Of a stretch of 64,000 nucleotides of DNA, positions 33,134 through 43,807 are shown in pieces (positions within the stretch are counted from its first letter, which is position 1; each line of letters starts with the position of its first letter). A program made the position numbers and the translations under genes. This stretch comes from Tipula vernalis. Its lineage: Eukaryota > Arthropoda > Insecta > Diptera > Tipulidae. The DNA lies in contig OY282560.1 of NCBI GenBank assembly GCA_958295665.1, positions 86,652,311-86,716,310 of the forward strand. The letters are read 5' to 3'. The notes beneath the pieces are model-generated. The model was not told the DNA's origin, did no database searches, and worked only from the letters and a program-made list of their open reading frames with translations.

Positions 33134-34250
33134 CTACAGTAAAGTACAATCGGTTATTAAGAAATTATAATGCAATACAAAAATATTAGTTGTCAATAGA
33201 AAAAAATGTAAATAACTCATTTCTAAACGAATTTCTTGACATATTAAAATAAAAAATTTCAAAAACAGAGACTTAATGAAGCCTAGCATAATGTAAGCCT
33301 TATAATCAATATGTTTTGTAAAGGCAAGATCAGAAGAGAAAATTATACCCAGGTCAGACATGAACACAACTTTGTCAACCGTCATATTATAAAGGAAATA
33401 CTGCTGACGAATAGGTGATCGCTTTCTAAAAAATGAGATAACTTTGAGATGACCAACTGCCAACTCCCTTTGTAATTTTATACAATCAAAAATTGTAGAA
33501 ATCGGAGCGGATATTTTCGTATCATCTGCGGCGTAAAGAAGGCAATGTACAAATTCAAAACGCTCCACAACATCATTAATAAATAATGAGAACAGAAGTG
33601 GGCCAATGTGACTACCTTACGGTACTCCAGAAGTTACACAAAATAAATGAGAAGTAGAATCATTAATCTTAACGTGTCCGGCCAGAAAGATAAGATTGCA
33701 ACCATAATAGGGATGAACTCACAATTTAGTTTCTCTAGCTTAAAGATAAGAAACGAATGATCAATTTTATCAAAAGCTTTTGAAAAGTTACATCTACTTG
33801 TTGCCGGCCCTCGATCCTACTGTATAAGTGACCATAGAAAGTAGCCAGATTGGTAATTGTAGATCTTCCCGGATAAAACCCATGTTGTGCAGGCAAAATA
33901 AAAGATTTCACGCATGAAGAAAAAAAAAATTGGTTTGGGAATGGCCTAAAGAATATATAGCAATTCCTCCTTCGAATGTGAAGGATATTTTCCAGGGATC
34001 AGTAAAATCCCAGTCCGAAGGCTTTCATTAAAGATGTGAGTTAGCGGAAGAGCTAAGGTTGGAGTGGAGTGAGCTAAAAGGAAGGAAGAGCTAAACTTTC
34101 TGCACAATTTTTAATGTGGATGGCTGGAAAGCCATCATGACCAGCTCCATTATTTACATCAAGAAGAGACAAGCAGTCATATACCTTCGTTTAACGGAAG
34201 CTCATTTTTAATTAAAGGGACAAACCTTTCAACACCACTCTTGAGTATTT
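33134..34250 (-). pseudogene. Non-LTR retrotransposon reverse transcriptase relic
   Basis: Read on the minus strand, fragments follow LINE RT order: GAGHDGFPAIHIKNCAESLA (about 34150), a middle stretch with stops, TSGVPxGSHIGPLLFSLFIND (about 33630-33570), LLYAADDTKI (about 33545), and SDLGIIFSSDLAFTKHI (about 33350-33300). The active site YADD is changed to AADD. Stops and frameshifts are common. This matches jockey/CR1-type elements; no endonuclease is present. Confidence 0.75.
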
Positions 34251-34422
34251 CGTTGAACAATGAGACGGCTTCGTTCAAATTTTTCCAGCGCTTAAGGAAC
34301 TCCCAATTAGAGTTGACAAGAAATTGGTTTAAAGAAATGTAAAATCAAAAGGAAAAGAATTATCAAGGGAAAAATTAGTATTGCATTTTTCATGAAAAAT
34401 ATTTATCATTATTGGAGTATGG
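34251..34422. other. No gene seen
   Basis: Spacer between the LINE relic and the LTR of gypsy C. Confidence 0.3.
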
Positions 34423-34561
34423 TGTGACATGACATATTATGTGTTATGGAACGCACCCATCATGTTGCGTGGGTTAAGTAGCAATGCATGTAATTGTCAC
34501 TACTGCTTAATAAAAGATATTATTATAAAACTAAGCCTACAGCGTGTTTCACTACGTTACA

Positions 34562-34574
34562 TGGTGTCAGAATG
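34562..34574 (+). promoter_or_regulatory. Gypsy C primer-binding site, tRNA-Leu type
   Basis: TGGTGTCAGAATG abuts the LTR end; its complement ends in ...CTGACACCA, the usual 3' end of tRNA-Leu. Assignment to Leu is from known tRNA ends. Confidence 0.6.
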
Positions 34575-34877
34575 TGAATTAAATTTAAAATTAAAAAAAA
34601 TATATAGAGAATAATATATACAAATATAAAATAAACATAAAAGAAATAAAATATAAAAGAAATAAAAATACGTAAATACGCGGTACAACTAAAATAAAGT
34701 TTATACGAAGAAAAAAAAAAAGTGGTAAAAAGACGCCATTTGGAAAGTTCATTTACTAAACATTACAACATTACACATATCAAAATAACGCGTAAGAATA
34801 AAAAGCAGCGAAGTGGCTCGCAAAATATTACAAATATAGAGGAAAATTTAGTTAATAATTCAAACAACTTTATCAAA

Positions 34878-35507
34878 ATGGGCGATAGCCTCAGACCACC
34901 AAAACCGATGTCATGTGGGGGAGATGCATGCAACAATTGGTTGGATTGGATACGAACATTCAGGTTTTATGCAACGGCCACAGAATTCGAGAAAAAAGAT
35001 GCAAAGATCCAGGCGGCAATATTCATGACGTCAATAGGACAAGAAGCAGGTAAAGTTTTTGAATTCTTTCAATTAAAAGAAGAGGAAATAACATATGAAA
35101 TATTGGTAAAAAGATTTGACGAACATTTTAAACCAAAAATAAACTTAACGTATGAACGTTTTATTTTCAATAATTTGTCTCAATCGGTCGGAGAAAAATT
35201 CGAAGATTTCTTAACTAGCATTAGATTGCAATTTTTAAAATGTAATTACGATAAAATAACGGTAGATGACATTTTAAAGGATAGGCTAATTTTAGGCATA
35301 TGTAAAGACGACATTCGTGAAAAATTAATTAATGATGACACAAAAACATTAAACGAAGTCATCAACATATGTAAAGCAAACGAAGTAGCGTCTTTGCAAA
35401 TGCAAGCCGTTAAGGTAGACAAAGAAATTAGTTTAATCAAAATAGGAAATAAAAATGAAAATGTTAGTAATAAGAATAATAACAATAATAGTAATATTTT
35501 ACTGTAA
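34878..35507 (+). pseudogene. Gypsy C gag
   Basis: ATG at 34878 opens MGDSLRPPKPMSCGGD and a gag core (NWLDWIRTFRFYATATEF, YERFIFNNLSQSVGEKFEDF, LILGICKDDIREKL). The reading frame stays open upstream to 34722 without an ATG. It ends at 35507, and pol begins in another frame from about 35455, as in gypsy elements that use frameshifting. About 209 aa. Confidence 0.75.
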
Positions 35508-36090
35508 ACGGTGCAAATCCAAGCATGGCGCGAAAAGTTGTCCGGCGTATGGCGTGATTTGCTCAAAGTGTAACGGTAAAAATCATTTGCCGGTAGCCTG
35601 CAGAACAAAATTCAAAGGTGAAAAAACGACAAATCAGAAAATTGATAATTTGAATGAAAGTGAAGATGTGTATATTGATTCGTTGAATGTCGGATGTTCT
35701 GGTGATGGTTGGTACGAAAGCGTAAAAATTAATGACGTCATTATCAAATGTAAATTAGATACGGGAGCAAAGTGCAATGTCTTGCCTAAACACATAGTAG
35801 ACCGACTACATCTCAAGCTCGATAAGACAGTGACAAAGAATTTGATAACGTACAGTGGTCACAGAATTACAGTATTAGGCGAATTACTAGTTAGGTGCGG
35901 AATACAAAACAACAACACAAAGATAGTTTTTAAAGTAATCGACAGTAACGCTACACCGATATTAGGAAAACGAACATGTCAAGAACTGAATTTAGTACAG
36001 AGGTCAAACGGACAAAATATCGATTATATAAATATTGACGAAACCATTATAACGGGCTGGGTTGTCTTAAAAATTTCGAATACGACATAG
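35455..36090 (+). pseudogene. Gypsy C nucleocapsid knuckles and aspartic protease
   Basis: Starts with the Cys knuckles CKRCKSKHGAKSC and CSKCNGKNHLPVAC, then the retropepsin motif KCKLDTGAKCNVLP and a second conserved block PILGKRTCQELNL. The frame ends at 36090, and RT continues in another frame from about 36070. A frameshift is needed at each side, so the copy is probably defective. Confidence 0.72.
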
Positions 36091-36114
36091 ACTTAATCGA
36101 TAATCCCAGTTTTG

Positions 36115-36953
36115 AAATATATCCTCCGCGGCGCATAGCTCATTCGATACGAGACCAAGTAAAAAACGAAATCGACAAAATGGAAAAAATGGAAGTCATA
36201 AAAAAAATTATGGAGCCTACTCCAGCAGTCTCGCCAATGGTAGTAGTATGACAAAAGAATAGGATTAGAATTTGCTTGGATCCTTCAAACGTGAATAAAA
36301 ACATTCTCAGGAGGCATTATCCTTTACAAACTATCGAGGAAATCTCGTCCAGAATAAATAAATCGAAAATTTTTACATTGTTGGACTGTAAAAAAGGATT
36401 TTGGCAAGTAAGTGTTTCTGAAAGAACGGAAAAATACCTAGCATTTGCTACCCCATGGGGCAGATATATGTGTTTGAGAATGCCATCCGGGCTGGCTTCA
36501 GCACCTGAAATATTTCAACAAATAATGAATGGTCTCTTAGAAAATATACCTAACGTCGAATGCTCAATGGATGATATATTAATACATGCAGAAACCGAAG
36601 AAAAATGCAGTGAAGTCACAAAAAGGGTGATGGATATTATTGGAAAAGCAGGATTAAAACTTAACAAAGAAAAATGCCTATTCAATAAAAAATCGTTAAA
36701 ATTTCTTGGACACGTGATATCAGAAAACGGATTAGAGATGGACAAAGAAAAAATATCGACCATATTCAACATAGAAACCCCAACAACCGCTAAACAAGTT
36801 CAAAGATTGTTACGAATGGTAACTTATGTGTCCAAATTTATACCTAATTGTTCAAAATTGACAGCTCCGATGAGGGACTTGATCAAAAAAGACACAACAT
36901 TTGTTTGGGATGCATATGGTAGACCTCCCACATCCAGTAAAATCATCACATAA
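36115..36953 (+). pseudogene. Gypsy C reverse transcriptase, one stop, C-terminal loss
   Basis: Fragments PPRRIAHSIRDQVKNEIDKM, VSPMVVV then TGA at 36249-36251, and RIRICLDPSNVN lead into FTLLDCKKGFWQVSV, MPSGLASAPEIFQ and the active site CSMDDILIHA (about 36561-36590; YMDD is usual). It ends in FIPNCSKLTAPMRDLIKKD and is cut near 36918. Confidence 0.75.
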
Positions 36954-37077
36954 AGATACACATATATCCGAATACATAACATCAGATGAAAATACCAAAT
37001 CCAATAGTTTTCCTCGACTGTTGCTTATCTGGTCAATTGCTTGGTTGCTATTAGAGCAAACAACAACTCCTTGAGTT

Positions 37078-37400
37078 TAATATTGATATGGAAACAGATA
37101 TTGTCGCATCAACTCAAGATGGTGCTGCTGTAATGTTTAAATACGGTAACAACCGCTATTTCTCAATTGTGTCACAACCACGCATTGCATCTAGCAGTAA
37201 TCGATACACTCTATAAGAAATGTAGCCAAATAACCAGTAGCAGAGATTGCATAGAAAGAGTATGATGATATTTATAATAGCGAAAGTTAGAGTAATTCGT
37301 CCTTTTACGAAGATGACGTTAATGATTCAATAAGTATTGATTCTACTGATTCACATTTTGTTGAACCTACTGAAGAAAACTGCTTAACCCTTTCAAGCTC
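37078..37400 (+). pseudogene. hAT transposase relic
   Basis: A frame reads FNIDMETDIVASTQDGAAVMFKYG, with the second catalytic Asp context (TxDGAxVMxKFG) known from hAT transposases. A frameshift follows, then CHNHALHLAVIDTLYKKC, the conserved C-H-x-H-x-L-x-L-A-V-x-D block. Later codons contain stops. The 3' flank to about 37820 repeats GAGTAGT/AGTACTTG words that may be subterminal hAT repeats. N-terminal BED and C-terminal dimerisation domains are absent. Confidence 0.65.
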
Positions 37401-37841
37401 AGTGGTCCCAATATGAAACCACCAATAAATTATTTTAGCGGCGCAATTGTTCTAAACAGTAAATTCAAATCCTAATCAAATAATTTACGAAAATGTTTGC
37501 AGAGAATAAGTAGATGTCAAGTACGTTGTATGGAAATGTTTCAAAATAAAATACATACAAGCTTATAACTAAATTAACATTATTTTGAAAATCGATGCAT
37601 TTATGAAACGAGCCAAAAAGGCACACCTTGGTTGGATTAGGGTTAAAACATGACGTTTCACACAACCAAAATTGGTATAGAGCCATCTATTAGAATTTTT
37701 TAAACTAAAATCCCACTTTCGTTAATTATATGCGTAACTACTTCTAACAACTACACGATCACTTGAGCATGAGTAGTTGCGAGTAGATACAAGTACTTGT
37801 GAGTAGTTTGCTAACGCCAATGGAACACGCTTAATGAAATT
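37401..37841. other. No gene; possible hAT 3' terminal region
   Basis: Contains short inverted and direct copies of AGTAGTTG/CAACTACT and the palindrome CAAGTACTTG around 37720-37810. Gypsy D gag begins abruptly after this. Confidence 0.35.
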
Positions 37842-38685
37842 GTGGAGAAATGCAAGGAGTTATTCACACCGAAATATACCAGCTGTGTCAGCGTAATAAA
37901 ATTTAATAAAAGAGTGCAACAAAAAGGAGAAAGTGTAAATGATTTTGCGGTAGGGTTAATGGTTGATGCGGAAGAATGTCAGTTTGGCAATTATAAAGAC
38001 AAAGCATTGAGAAACCAGTTTATTGTGGGAGTTTGTGACAAAAGGTTACGTGCCGAATTAATGGCTTTGAACGAAAATAAAACATTCAGAGAAGTGGTTC
38101 AACGGGCTGTGGCAGTAGAGCTAATAAACAGAGATGTTGAATATAACAGTGGAATACGAAGTGACAGTCCAAAGGAAGTCAATAAAGTTGGGCAAGTTCA
38201 TAAAGGAAATATTTATCAAGGGTCACAACACGTTGATGGTACCTACCAGACGCAATAGATACAACTTTAAAGGAGATAGAGGTGCTCGACAAAGATCTAC
38301 AAGTGGCCGCAGGAGTATAAAATGTTTTTCGTGTAATGGTTTTGGGCACATTGCAAAGTATTGTAGATCTAAACCGGGTACAACGTCATCATCGTATTAT
38401 AATAGGATAAGGTATAATAATTATAATAATTATAACAGTGGTAGTGACAAACGTCCAAATAACAATAATTATAGGGTTAAAAAATATGATCACGCAGGTA
38501 ATGAACACCTGGAAGTTGGTAACGTAGAATCTTTGGATTTTGGACATTTGTCGCTACAAGATTTAGAAAGTATTAGATTGGATAATATTACGATAGATGG
38601 TGCTTGTGAGTTAAGCGAAAATTATGATAAAATGTCAGAGAGTATTAAAAACAAAAATCAAAGGATCAAAACCAATATAGAGTAG
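37842..38685 (+). pseudogene. Gypsy D gag and zinc knuckle
   Basis: The frame from 37842 is already inside gag (ELFTPKYTSCVSVIKFNKR, GESVNDFAVGL, FIVGVCDKRLRAEL). A frameshift near 38250 leads to the 38134-38685 frame with the CCHC knuckle CFSCNGFGHIAKYC. The gag start is lost. Confidence 0.7.
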
Positions 38686-38774
38686 TTAAAAAAAATGATT
38701 GGACGAAATTTGGAGAATTTACAAATACAGTCAATTTCGCGGAATCAAAATTAAAGTTTTCAAATGTTGAAATT

Positions 38775-40617
38775 TTGAACGTGATAGTCGAAGATAAAAT
38801 GTGTAGTATGGAGATGGATACCGGTGCATGTGTCAGTCTATGTAATTTTGATCATTATCAGAGAAATTTTTCGCATATCAAATTAGAAAATATTGAAGTA
38901 CCATTGTCGGTATTAACTGGTGAGAAAATTAAATTAGTAGGTAAAATCAAAGTTCGTACTAAAATGGAAATTAACGATAATTATCGAAATGTTGAGTTAG
39001 TGGTAGTTGATACTCCCAAGAAAATGTTTCCGTTATATGGTAGAGATTGGTTGGATACGTTTTATCCTGGTTGGAAAGGATGGTTCAAAATACAAAGTGT
39101 TGATATATGTCAGGAGTTTATAGAAGTAAAATGTGTGATCGTATAAAGAGCGAGTTTAGTGCAGTATTTGATGGTGATTTAAAAACACCTATTAGTGAAT
39201 TTAAAGTTAATATTCCATTGATTGAGAATTCTACTCCAATTTTTCACAAGGCGTATTCCTTACCTTTTAGTTTGAGAGAAAAAGTTGAAAAGGAGTTAGA
39301 TCAGTTAGTAAAGGATGGTATTATTACCCCCGTTACAGTTTCGGAGTGGGCGTCACCTATAGTTGTGGTGCCAAAGCAAAATGGGCAATTAAGGATATGT
39401 GTGGATTGTTCTGTTACTATTAATAAATATGTAAAGTCTCAATATTATCCACTTCCTGTTATCGATGAAGTATTGGCAAGCCTGGCTGGCTGTAAATACT
39501 TAGTGTCATTAGATTTAAAAGGTGCCTATACTCAATTAAAGTTAAGCCAAGAGGCGCAAGAAATTCTTACAATAAATACACATCGTGGCTTATATTCAAA
39601 TAAACGAATGCCGTATGGTTTGAAACCAGCGTCATCAATCTTTCAATCAATAATGGACCAAATTTTGAAGAATATGGAAAATACATTTTGCTATATAGAC
39701 GATATACTTATAGGGGATACTACAATTGAAGGTATTTATGCGAAATTAGTGTTAGTTATTCAGAGGTTGCAAAAATATAATGTTAAAGTAAATTATGATA
39801 AATGTAAAATCTTTGTTGAAAAATTAAATTATTTTGGACACCAAATTTCTAGTTCAGGTGTAGGTCCATGTAGTGAGAAGGTCAAAGCAATTATTGAGGC
39901 GCCATCCCCAACCAATGTTACTGAGTTAAAATCTTTCGTTGGATTATTGAATTATGATTCAAAGTTTTTACCAATCTTAAATAAAAATTGTAGTGTTTTC
40001 TATGGGTTATTGCAGAAAGATTCAAAATGGGAATGGAATAATAAATGTCTAGAGATATTTGAGCAATGTAAATCGGACATGTTAAGTAGCAAAATTTTGG
40101 AGTTCTACGATCCAAAGAAAGAAATTGTTGTTGTTTGTGATGCAAGTGATGCAGGATTAAGTGACATCTTGTGTCATGTCGTAGATAAAGCTGAGAAGCC
40201 TGTATTTTTCGTATCCCGAACGTTAACAAAAGCCGAAAAGAACTATCCAATTTTACACAGAGAAGCTCTTGCAGTAGTACTCGCTATGGAAAAATTTTAC
40301 AAATATGTGTATGGTCATCATGTGAAAATTTATAGTGATCACAAACCGTTGGAAAGCATATTTTCACAAAAAAGGGTCAATCAGCAGTCATTGCGTCTCG
40401 TCTTCAAAGGAACAGCAATAGGTTAGCAATGTTTGATTTTATTTTGAAATACAGAAAAGGGAGTGAAAATGGCAATGCTGATTGTCTCAGTAGATTACCA
40501 ATTAATAATGAATTGTCAGATGAGGATAAGAACGAACAATTAATTGGTGTTATTGATCATATAGAAAGTAGTGATAATATTAAAATAAATATAGTATTGA
40601 CACAGAAGAAAGATTAA
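38775..40617 (+). pseudogene. Gypsy D protease, reverse transcriptase and RNase H
   Basis: Protease at 38775-39146 (MEMDTGACVSLCN, LYGRDWLD). RT at 39130-40000 with RICVDCSVTINKYVKSQYY, LVSLDLKGAYTQLKL, the active site CYIDDILIG (about 39690-39716), and KSFVGLLNYDSKFLP. RNase H at 40120-40400 with VVVCDASDAGLSD, LHREALAVVLAMEKFYKY and YSDHKPLE. A frameshift at about 40425 separates the tether (FDFILKYRKGSENGNADCLSRL, 40429-40617). Most motifs are intact. Confidence 0.8.
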
Positions 40618-40923
40618 CCAGAATAGACATTGTGTGGACCAAATTTTTTTTCATCTTACCTTCTTTTTTGGACATTGAAGTATAATTATTTTTGAATATT
40701 ATGAATATTTTGAATATTTAATACAAATTGTGCTGTCAAAACAAAACTTGTTAATTAATTTCACTAACTATACTGTTAAGGATCCTCAATTTTTATTATT
40801 TCAAATCAAAACCAGTAAACCAAAGAATACATAACCCAACTTTCTCTTACCTTCGGCAAATCAAGGTCAAAAAAATGAGTCCAAATTTTTCCATACAAAA
40901 ACAGCGTTATGTCTCTTCTGGTT
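40615..40923. mobile_element. MITE-like insertion in gypsy D, about 309 bp
   Basis: Ends AACCAGAATAGACAT and ...ATGTCTCTTCTGGTT are inverted copies (AACCAGAAKAGACAT), and the next bases also pair loosely (GGACCAAATTTT with AAATTTTTCC..). It splits the gypsy pol between RNase H tether and integrase. There is no coding capacity. No clear target-site duplication was found. Confidence 0.55.
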
Positions 40924-42368
40924 GTATTCTGTGGTATTGATACAAAGTGAGACAGTTAAGGATAAATTTTTATGTGAATTAAAATATCACATTGTAAATG
41001 GTTGGAATATTAGTAACACCCCAGTGGGTTTAAAAAAGTATTACTTGAAAAATTCCGCTCCATCTGTCGAAAAAGGGTGTATTTTATATGGCGATCAGTT
41101 AGTTATTCCAAAGAAAATTCAAAGTGATGTTTTGAGTTTGTTACATAGTAATCATGCTGGAATCGTAAGGATGAAGATTTTAGCGAGGGAGTAAGTATAT
41201 TAGCAAGGTATTAATGGTGACATTGAAAATTTTGTCAGAAGTTGTGAGTCATGTCAAGTAACTAGTAAAAGTAAGGCCCGCTGCACATTTCAGCTAAGCT
41301 AAGCTACGCGATGTGGGCTATGTGCGTAGCTTTCGGTTGTAAATAAAGAGATTTAATGGAACGTTGCACACTTGAGCTAAACTATGCGAGCTATGTTTTT
41401 TGTTTTGAGCGATGCAAACTATCTTAGCTCGAGTTGTCTTCAGCTTGCTATGTCAGCTAACATCGCTCACATATACACTGATGTTTGTGTATATTTTATT
41501 ATTAACTCGTAGGCTACTTAGTTATATTAGGTATCTTGTCATAAATCATAATAAATGAATCATGCAGAAAAATCAATGTATGTGTGAGCGATGTAACTAG
41601 CTATAATGTGCAACGGAGTGAGCTAAGCGGTCTAAACTATGCTAATATAAACTACGTTTCTCGCTTAGCTTAGCTGAAATGTACAACGGACCTAAATCGG
41701 TTAAAGTTTATTCGAACTGGTTATTAACTAGTAGTCCATTTGAAAGAATACATGTAGATTTTTTTTATTTTCAAGGAAATGAATTCTTGATTGTAGTGGA
41801 TGCGTATAGTAGATGGTTAGAAGTTTTACTGATGAATGGAACAAATGCAAATAAAGTGATAGAAAAACTTGAACAAATTTTTAGAGTTTTCGGTTTTCCT
41901 AAGGTTCTAGTGTCAGACAACGGACCTCCATTTGGCAGTGAGTCATTCAGTTTATATTGTAGGGATAAAGGCATAGAACTGATACATAGTCCACCATACC
42001 ACCCTTCTAGCAATGGTCAAGTAGAACAAACAGTTCAGACGACAAAGGCTGTATTACGGAAATTTGTATTGGATAGCAAAAGATTAAATTACGTTTTCAA
42101 TATGAAGAAAGAAGTAGAAAAGTTTCTCAGAAATTATAATAATTTGCCGTGTACAGAGGCAAATTTCATTCCATCAGAAAAGATATTTTGTTTTAAACCA
42201 AGAACAAAATTTGATTTGTTAAAAATGAACAAAAATGTTTTGAAAGAACAAAAAGAGTCAATAAATCTAGAAACAAAATGTAATGTTGAGAAAGGTAATG
42301 AAGTTGAAAAATCAAATGAGAAGAACGATAGGAAAGTTAGATTTAGAGATGAGGAAAATAGTATATGA
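40924..42368 (+). pseudogene. Gypsy D integrase, interrupted by a MITE
   Basis: Zinc-binding part at 40924-41260 (VEKGCILYGDQLVIP, LLHSNHAGIVRMKILA, CESCQVTSK) with a stop near 41192. The core resumes at 41693 (FERIHVDFFYF, SDNGPPFGSESF, HPSSNGQVEQTVQ), so the D, D, E residues are present. The reading frame on both sides of the MITE at 41275-41692 matches once the insert and one TAA copy are discounted. A Lys/Glu-rich tail ends at 42368, and 42480-42689 has an Asn-rich ORF with RRPPKRFDDYI, typical of pol ends. Confidence 0.78.
41275..41692. mobile_element. PIF/Harbinger-type MITE, 418 bp, TAA target duplication
   Basis: Terminal inverted repeats of about 30 bp: GGCCCGCTGCACATTTCAGC... at 41275 and the complement of ...GCTGAAATGTACAACGGACC at 41692. 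A 3-bp duplication TAA flanks it (41272-41274 and 41693-41695), fitting the TWA preference of PIF/Harbinger. The interior repeats AGCTAAGC and GCGATG words. It has no ORF and lies inside the gypsy D integrase. Confidence 0.85.
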
Positions 42369-42790
42369 TGTAAAAAAAAAAAATTATGAGGAGAATTGAT
42401 AAATTTGTAAAAGGAGAAAATGTGTTAACTTGCACACATAAATCAACTGAAAAAGTCTGTATTAAAAGATAAACACATATTGGACGATTGTGAAACCTAT
42501 CATTTTAGTGTACCTAGTTCAAATCAAAACAACAATAATGGTTCAGTTGTTGATAATAATCCTAACAATAATGGGTCAGTTGTTGGTAATAATGCAAAAA
42601 GTTCAGTAACTAAAGACAAAGTTGAAAATACAAGTGAGAAAAGGATCCGCAGGCCTCCAAAGCGTTTTGATGATTATATTAGAATTTAAGTTAAATTTTC
42701 ATATTAACGGTTTCTTAAGTTAGTTAATTTTGAAATGTATAATTATATTATGTATATTAAGTTAAGTAATTGTTATCTTAAGGAGGGAGA

Positions 42791-42916
42791 TGTTATGTAT
42801 TAAAATGTTAATTACTAATGTTTGGTTTATTGGGAAACATAATGATAGAATTTTGTGAATGACAATATATATGGTTGATGAGAGTCGAGTGGATGAGGTA
42901 AAAGCGAATGGACGCA
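42791..42916 (+). repeat. Gypsy D 3' LTR, 126 bp
   Basis: Starts TGTTATGTATTAAAATG right after the purine tract and ends GCGAATGGACGCA. A same-length copy at 53223-53348 differs at about four sites and begins and ends at the same bases, which defines both borders as TG...CA. Just outside, at 42917-42935, is an 8-bp palindrome ATTACGAC-GCG-GTCGTAAT. Confidence 0.75.
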
Positions 42917-43807
42917 ATTACGACGCGGTCGTAATTTCTTCAGCGTATATGGTTATTGTTGGATTTAACATTTTTTCTGTGATTACTGGTGATTTTTGAG
43001 AGTAAATTAAATTAATTTATTGTTTATATGTACTTAACTTTACCGTTGATTACCTTCAGTATTGTTTTTTTGGTATGAATTATAAATTATATGAAAATGA
43101 GCTGCAGACAATCTTGCCCATTTCCCAAAATTTGCATTCTTATTTATTTCTATTTATTAAAAATCACAAGTAATCACAGAAGATCCATTGTTTAACAGCT
43201 AAAATATGTTAAATTTAACTGAGTGTTAAGGAAAAACACTACCTAGTTTACATGAAACTATCTTAAAACCTATGAAAATAATTTAATTTTAATAAATAAA
43301 TCTTAAAAAAAACTCAAACGACGAAATATCCAACCTAAAGATTACGAATTTTCTATTTACATATTTGCGATTTTATTTTTGTATTTAATTTTCACAAAAC
43401 AATTTACCGGCTTAGCTTAACAGGAAGACATTTAAATTACATTTTTAATAGAAATCATTTAATAAATATGTATTTGTAATAATCACAACTAAAAATTTTA
43501 TCTATTGATACAAAATATAGTTTGTTTTTCAACAAAGCGTAGAGAATTTGTCTAAGTAGTTTCAATCTATAATTTTAAGATTTTAACTCATGCTGAAAAA
43601 CATTCTTACGAAAATATTTACGCAAATAAGTAGCCTGGAAGCATGTTTATTTTTGACGTTTCTTGCTTATTTAGGAGAAATAATTTGAACCAATCAGAAG
43701 AGACGTCAAATTTACGAAATTACGAAATATGCAAATACGAAATGCTCGTGACGAGCCCTACTATTTTGCCATTATACTATCTACGGTGTAAGGCCAGTAT
43801 AAATTAA
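42917..43807. other. No gene seen
   Basis: AT-rich DNA between gypsy D and the foldback element. No supported feature. Confidence 0.4.

Larger units (their letters stand above)
34423..36953 (+). mobile_element. Ty3/gypsy retrotransposon C, 3' truncated after RT
   Basis: A short 5' LTR candidate (34423-34561, TGTGACATG...GTTACA, 139 bp) is followed directly by TGGTGTCAGAATG at 34562, which is complementary to the CCA end of a tRNA-Leu. Gag, protease and RT follow. After about 36920 the pol reading breaks off and RNase H and integrase are missing. No second LTR is seen. Confidence 0.75.
37842..42916 (+). mobile_element. Ty3/gypsy retrotransposon D, 5' truncated, with two nested MITEs
   Basis: Order: gag with zinc knuckle, protease, RT-RNase H, integrase, C-terminal tail, polypurine tract AAGGAGGGAGA (42780-42790) and a 126-bp 3' LTR (42791-42916, TGTTATG...GGACGCA). 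No 5' LTR is seen upstream of gag. MITEs interrupt it at 40615-40923 and 41275-41692. A 126-bp LTR of the same family sits at 53223-53348. Confidence 0.8.
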
